DNA of 8,182 bases from Symbiobacteriaceae bacterium (GTDB lineage Bacteria > Bacillota > JAAYKD01 > WRDA01), in the NCBI GenBank assembly GCA_009783675.1, contig WRDA01000057.1, forward strand, positions 1 to 8,182, given 5' to 3'. Every line of letters starts with the position of its first letter. Within the stretch, counting starts at the first letter, position 1. Shown piece after piece: positions 4,968-8,182 of this stretch. Below the pieces are notes generated by a model. The model was not told the DNA's origin. It did not search any database and worked only from the letters and a program-made list of their open reading frames with translations. Made by a program: the position numbers and the translations under genes.

Positions 4968-6110
4968 TCACCGCAACTCATTTGCAGCCTGGACCATGGC
5001 CATGACTTCACGTTGGGAAGGGTTTACCAGCAAAATGTCTGCTCCCCGATCTATGGCACAAGCAGCAAAGTATGCATTGCTGCGACCATGTAGCGGGCGA
5101 CTGCGACTCACTGCAGAGACCGAAACCATAAGCGGGAACGAGGTTTCCCGCTTTAATAATGCAATGCTCTGTAAGCTCTCCTCCAGAAGCAATGGAGCAC
5201 CCTGAGCGGAGATAGTCTCTGCACAGAGGACCAGGTCTCTCTCCCGGAGTCCTGAAGCAAGGGCTTCATCTACTAACTCCCATAGAGCAGCCAACAATGA
5301 TTCTTTGCGATAATCAGGGAGTTTGGCCGGACTAAGAACGACCATCGCCAGATGATTCCTGCACATCTCAAACAGTCTTTGCCTGACTGACTTATCTCTC
5401 TGCCTACACAGAACCAAGGGTCTACCTGGAAGTTGTGGCAGAATCCATCGCAGGTGATCCACTTCCCTTATCTCCAGATATAGGGGGTAATCAACCAGAG
5501 TAGAGTAGAGAGGTAATAACCAGGACCAACATTTTTTAGCATCCAATCCTCTGGCTTCACTGCTTAAGCTAAGGATGTCAGATCCACTGCCAATCTGTTC
5601 CAGTATCCAGGCGCTGAGCTCTTCTTCCTGCTGGTCTTGCATCATCCTTCGGACGACTGGGCGCAAACCAGGATTGAGTAACTCACCAATGCAAACCACA
5701 TTTCCTTCTCCCAGGGGGACGAAGCGTCCTCCACTGGCAATAAAGGGTTTTCCTTTTTCGGCACCTGTATCAGTGAGCTGTTTCTTCCCTTCAGGCGATG
5801 AATCCGGCGATTCTGCCAGTTTGACCATAGACATGGCGAGATCCTGTTCATATTGAGAAAGATGCAGGAAAGACTCCACAAGGACAGAACAGCGTACCTT
5901 AAAAGCCGCCATTAAGGCGGCTTTTAAGGTACGCACCGAAGTGAAACCCTGTAGAAGTACCGAACCACCTGACCCCACTCGGCTCAGTTGTTCAAAATAG
6001 TATGCTTCCTCACGGAGGAATGCTTCCGCTTCTCCATACAGACCGAGATACTCATGTTGCTGCAGGATAAGAGGTCTTTCGGAATCAAACTGCCTAAGGG
6101 ATTGTTCCAC
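4968..6110 (-). CDS. Degenerate MetH-like protein: homocysteine-methyltransferase remnant plus pterin-binding domain
   Basis: A 380-residue protein that lines up by pattern with the first two modules of cobalamin-dependent methionine synthase. Residues 25-85 resemble the middle of the homocysteine S-methyltransferase domain (a REEA helix, then SVLLQGFTSVRTLKAAL). The rest of that domain, with its zinc-binding GGCCGT motif, is absent and replaced by a short charged linker (about 100-125). SGGRFVPLGEG (126-136) and IGELLNP (141-147) match the junction and first strand of the methyltetrahydrofolate-binding barrel, which continues to the C-terminus. Expected pterin-contact positions differ: the usual D-x-N-x-G is SLSSE (181-185), the D-x-x-N strand ends EIRE (213-216), the DP-G loop is CAE (296-298), and the SN-x-S motif is SAVS (332-335). 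It is probably non-catalytic, or acts on something else. The start is GTG, four bases after the AbgB-like stop and without a good Shine-Dalgarno, which suggests translational coupling. No cobalamin domain is present. Confidence 0.72.
   Translation of the reverse strand: MEQSLRQFDSERPLILQQHEYLGLYGEAEAFLREEAYYFEQLSRVGSGGSVLLQGFTSVRTLKAALMAAFKVRCSVLVESFLHLSQYEQDLAMSMVKLAESPDSSPEGKKQLTDTGAEKGKPFIASGGRFVPLGEGNVVCIGELLNPGLRPVVRRMMQDQQEEELSAWILEQIGSGSDILSLSSEARGLDAKKCWSWLLPLYSTLVDYPLYLEIREVDHLRWILPQLPGRPLVLCRQRDKSVRQRLFEMCRNHLAMVVLSPAKLPDYRKESLLAALWELVDEALASGLRERDLVLCAETISAQGAPLLLEESLQSIALLKRETSFPLMVSVSAVSRSRPLHGRSNAYFAACAIDRGADILLVNPSQREVMAMVQAANELR
5892..5934. repeat. Perfect 19-base inverted repeat (43-base hairpin) inside a coding sequence
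   Basis: The left arm 5892-5910 and right arm 5916-5934 are exact reverse complements around the loop ATTAA. The stem core is AAAAGCCGCC paired with GGCGGCTTTT, flanked by GCGTACCTT and AAGGTACGC. It lies in codons 59-73 of the MetH-like gene and keeps the reading frame open; the peptide there reads VRTLKAALMAAFKVR, itself almost a mirror image. The core resembles a bidirectional intrinsic terminator, but each U tract is only four bases long. No second copy is present in the window. Confidence 0.95.
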
Positions 6111-6114
6111 GTTA

Positions 6115-7554
6115 TTACTTTACTTTAGAAGGTTGCACCCCTGGAGGAATGGGGCAAATATACCCTGCAGGACCAATGCGCTCCTGCAACTCCTCGCAGG
6201 CTTTGGCCAGTAACTCGGGTTGCAATAGTAGATCCAGTCCGGTAGCTGCCATGGCTTTTGCTGCATATAACATAGCCTCATATGCCTGCTTCTCCTTACC
6301 CTGAGCGACCTGTTGCCAGGAATGACCAGGAGTGCTCAGAGCCCAGCATGCCGTGTTGCATTGCACCGTAGGGACTAACCAAGACACATCGGATACATCG
6401 GTTGACCCATGCATGGTTCGTTCATGAGACGCAAGGGGCATGACGAAAGTATGGATCGGACCCTTATCCAACTCAGCTGAAAGACGTCTGCCTTCGGGAC
6501 CGCCATAAGTCTCCTGTAATCCTCTCAGCTTGTTCGCGAGTTCGGCGTCATTGAGTGTCTCGCGAATTTCAGACGCGAAAGCGACGCTTGCCTCATTTGG
6601 CTGGGGAGCACCTATGCTGCAGAGGTTCTGATACATTAACTCTTCGAGGATCGTGTTAGGTATCAGATTGGAACAGGCCTTATCCACCTGAAACTCCATC
6701 TGAGTTTGTGTCATCAGTGCTGCACCTCTGGCTATATCCACAACCCGTTCGAAGAGTTCTTTAACCTGATCATTTTTCGGCGCCCTGATCAAATAGAGTT
6801 GCTCGGCGAAGGGTTGTACTACATTAGGGCTCTTCCCACCACCATCGATCATCGCGTAGTGCACTCTGGCATCAGGGATCATATGCTCGCGCATGTAATT
6901 GACCCCGACGTTCATAAGCTCTATAGCATCTAAAGCACTGCGACCGAGATGAGGAGATCCTCCGGCATGAGAAGCTTTGCCGATGAAGCGAAAATAGACC
7001 TGAATATTTGCCAGGCTTGAACCTGACGAAACTGCATTAGTATCTCCTGAATGCCAGGTTATGGCTGCATCCAATCCCTTAAAAACTCCCTCGCGCGCCA
7101 TGAATGCCTTACCAGACCCACCTTCTTCTCCTGGACAGCCATAGTACTTGACCGTGCCACTGATGGCGCTTTGTTGCAGATAATCCTTAAGGGCAATAGC
7201 AGCTGCGGCGGCTCCCACTCCCAGCAGGTGGTGCCCGCAACCGTGACCACAAGCACCGGGAACAATTGCCTGACGCTGAGCCAGAGAAGCGACCTGACTC
7301 AGACCTGCCAGAGCATCAAATTCTCCCAGAAACCCAATGACCGGTTTCCCTTCTCCGAAAGAAGCAACGAAAGCATTGGGGACCTCCCCAATCTCTGTCA
7401 GATTGAATCCCTCATCTGTCAATAATTGAATCAATGCCCTGGAGGAGTTTTCTTCCTCGTAGCGAAGCTCGGCAAAACCCCATATGGCATCGCTGGTCTG
7501 CGTATACCTTGCGACTCTGCTGTTGATGCTCTGATAGAGAAGATCCTTGCTCAT
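6115..7554 (-). CDS. AbgB-like M20 family amidohydrolase
   Basis: A 479-residue cytoplasmic metal-dependent amidohydrolase matching the AbgB group of the M20D family along its whole length (E. coli AbgB is about 480 residues). AbgB with AbgA cleaves p-aminobenzoyl-glutamate, a folate catabolite; other family members hydrolyse related acyl-amino acids. Visible motifs are FLGEFDALAGLSQ (75-87), the metal site GACGHGCGHH (100-109), the catalytic PGEEGGSGK (141-149), ITWHSGD (165-171), the dimerisation-domain GKASHAGGSPHLGRSALDA (192-210), KSPNVVQ (241-247), STDVSDVSW (384-392) and STPGHSW (407-413) with a further likely metal ligand H411. All active-site residues look intact. The ATG at 7554 follows AAGGGG with eight bases of spacing. 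No AbgA homologue is seen, although it could lie outside the window. It sits between a MATE exporter (33 bases upstream) and the MetH-like gene (4 bases downstream). The true substrate is uncertain. Confidence 0.88.
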   Translation of the reverse strand: MSKDLLYQSINSRVARYTQTSDAIWGFAELRYEEENSSRALIQLLTDEGFNLTEIGEVPNAFVASFGEGKPVIGFLGEFDALAGLSQVASLAQRQAIVPGACGHGCGHHLLGVGAAAAAIALKDYLQQSAISGTVKYYGCPGEEGGSGKAFMAREGVFKGLDAAITWHSGDTNAVSSGSSLANIQVYFRFIGKASHAGGSPHLGRSALDAIELMNVGVNYMREHMIPDARVHYAMIDGGGKSPNVVQPFAEQLYLIRAPKNDQVKELFERVVDIARGAALMTQTQMEFQVDKACSNLIPNTILEELMYQNLCSIGAPQPNEASVAFASEIRETLNDAELANKLRGLQETYGGPEGRRLSAELDKGPIHTFVMPLASHERTMHGSTDVSDVSWLVPTVQCNTACWALSTPGHSWQQVAQGKEKQAYEAMLYAAKAMAATGLDLLLQPELLAKACEELQERIGPAGYICPIPPGVQPSKVK

Positions 7555-7587
7555 GGATTACACCCCTTCTTTATTTACGTTACAGTG

Positions 7588-8182
7588 TTAAATAACCTTT
7601 ACAGTATCCCAGCGCAGAGTACGATAACGCCAAATCGCCAGAACCAGTCGTACAAAAAGATCGACGATCATTGCATACCAGACCCCCTGGACACCCAGAC
7701 CGAGACCCCAAGATGCTCCAAACACGAAAGAGAGAGGAATACGCAACGCCCACATACCCACTCCGGCTATGACCATAGGCGCTTGAATGTCCCCGGCGCT
7801 ACGCAAGGTACCGCCTATGATTCCTGTCACCAGAGAAGCAATCTGGGTGAAGGACATCAGCCAAAGATACTCTGCACCAAGGACGATCACTTCTCGCTGG
7901 TCGGTCAGGAGCGTCATCAGATGGATATTAAAAAAGAAGAGCAACAGAGAGGTAAACCCGGATACCAGAACTCCCCATTTTAGGATTTCCTTAAAATAAC
8001 GTTTACCCAAGCCTGGATTCTGAGCACCCAAACTATGTCCTATAAGTGTGGTTGCTGCAATACCGAATCCTGCACCAGGCATGTATGAGATGCTCTCTGC
8101 CTGTAATCCAAGGTTATGTGCTGCCAAGGAAACCGTACCAAATGTGACGATTAAGCCCATCATTACCATTGTGGCCATCTGC
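7588..8182 (-). CDS. MATE family multidrug/metabolite efflux transporter (C-terminal half; N-terminus beyond window)
   Basis: An inner-membrane antiporter that exports drugs or metabolites using a proton or sodium gradient. The visible 198 residues are the C-terminal half of a protein usually near 450 residues. The reading frame stays open through the right edge, so the methionine at 8178 is internal and not a start. About six membrane segments are visible; counting from that methionine they are near residues 1-22, 30-50, 68-90, 103-125, 133-153 and 161-182. Family hallmarks are SLAAHNLGLQAESISYMPG (17-35), GFGIAATTLIGHSLGAQNP (37-55), and the TLRSAGDIQAPM segment (123-134). The tail is short and basic (WRYRTLRW). 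It is the upstream gene of the three-gene run and may export a product or substrate of the AbgB-like enzyme, but many MATE genes are linked to unrelated neighbours. The promoter lies outside the window. Confidence 0.9.
   Translation of the reverse strand, partial: QMATMVMMGLIVTFGTVSLAAHNLGLQAESISYMPGAGFGIAATTLIGHSLGAQNPGLGKRYFKEILKWGVLVSGFTSLLLFFFNIHLMTLLTDQREVIVLGAEYLWLMSFTQIASLVTGIIGGTLRSAGDIQAPMVIAGVGMWALRIPLSFVFGASWGLGLGVQGVWYAMIVDLFVRLVLAIWRYRTLRWDTVKVI

Noticed and set aside
4950..4970. Hairpin TGATAG/CTATCA between the convergent tautomerase and MetH-like genes as a terminator
   Set aside because: It has only six weak base pairs, a nine-base loop and no T tract on either side, and it includes the stop codon of the MetH-like gene. 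A real terminator call is not supported.
5892..5934. Reading the perfect inverted repeat as a transposon end, MITE or integration site
   Set aside because: No target-site duplication or second end was seen, and the encoded peptide still fits the homologous family segment without added residues.
7426..7983. 185-codon plus-strand open frame
   Set aside because: It lies opposite the AbgB-like and MATE genes and spans their intergenic gap. The translation is rich in His, Gln, Arg and Pro with no recognisable domain, typical of an antisense shadow.
8176..8178. Treating the methionine at 8178 as the start of a short membrane protein
   Set aside because: The frame is open through the window edge and the sequence matches the second half of a MATE transporter, so this methionine is internal.
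1..8182. CRISPR array, tRNA, rRNA, riboswitch, insertion sequence or phage genes
   Set aside because: I looked for regular repeats, cloverleaf or conserved RNA motifs and transposase or phage domains on both strands and saw none.

Overview
The window looks like chromosomal DNA from a Gram-positive bacterium of the Firmicutes, probably class Clostridia. The basis is strong purine-rich Shine-Dalgarno sites before most genes (AAGGAG, AGGAGG, GGGAGG), a roughly balanced base composition, and the gene set: a PepT-like M20 peptidase, an HD-fused CCA-adding enzyme, a GCFWCM-clade MsrA, a Ycf46-type AAA ATPase and a MetH-like pterin protein. The assignment is an inference; there is no rRNA, tRNA or other phylogenetic marker RNA. 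There is no prophage, insertion sequence or CRISPR array. Coding density is high and no gene-free stretch reaches 300 bases.

Layout. Six of eight genes lie on the minus strand. From the left: a PepT-like peptidase running off the left edge (1-1034); cca (start best placed at 2463); msrA on the plus strand (2561-3085), divergent from cca; a Ycf46-type AAA ATPase on the minus strand (3082-4575) whose stop codon overlaps the msrA stop; a small PptA-like tautomerase on the plus strand (4680-4916), divergent from the ATPase; then a minus-strand run transcribed right to left of a MATE exporter (cut by the right edge), an AbgB-like M20 amidohydrolase and a degenerate MetH-like pterin-domain protein. 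The last three are 33 and 4 bases apart and probably form one operon.

How the genes may work together. cca (tRNA 3' end maintenance), msrA (repair of oxidised methionine) and the peptidase are housekeeping genes. The three-gene operon is the most suggestive unit. AbgB-type enzymes are known for cleaving p-aminobenzoyl-glutamate, a folate breakdown product. Here the gene is followed directly by a protein that lines up with the homocysteine-methyltransferase/methyl-folate region of MetH but appears to have lost the residues that hold the pterin and the zinc. A role in sensing or binding folate fragments is a hypothesis only.

The most unusual object is a perfect inverted repeat, 19-base arms around a 5-base loop, at 5892-5934 inside the MetH-like coding sequence. 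The two divergent intergenic regions share a second oddity: in each, the predicted minus-strand promoter overlaps or abuts the ribosome binding site of the plus-strand gene, and in one of them a symmetric dyad is centred near the -10 box.
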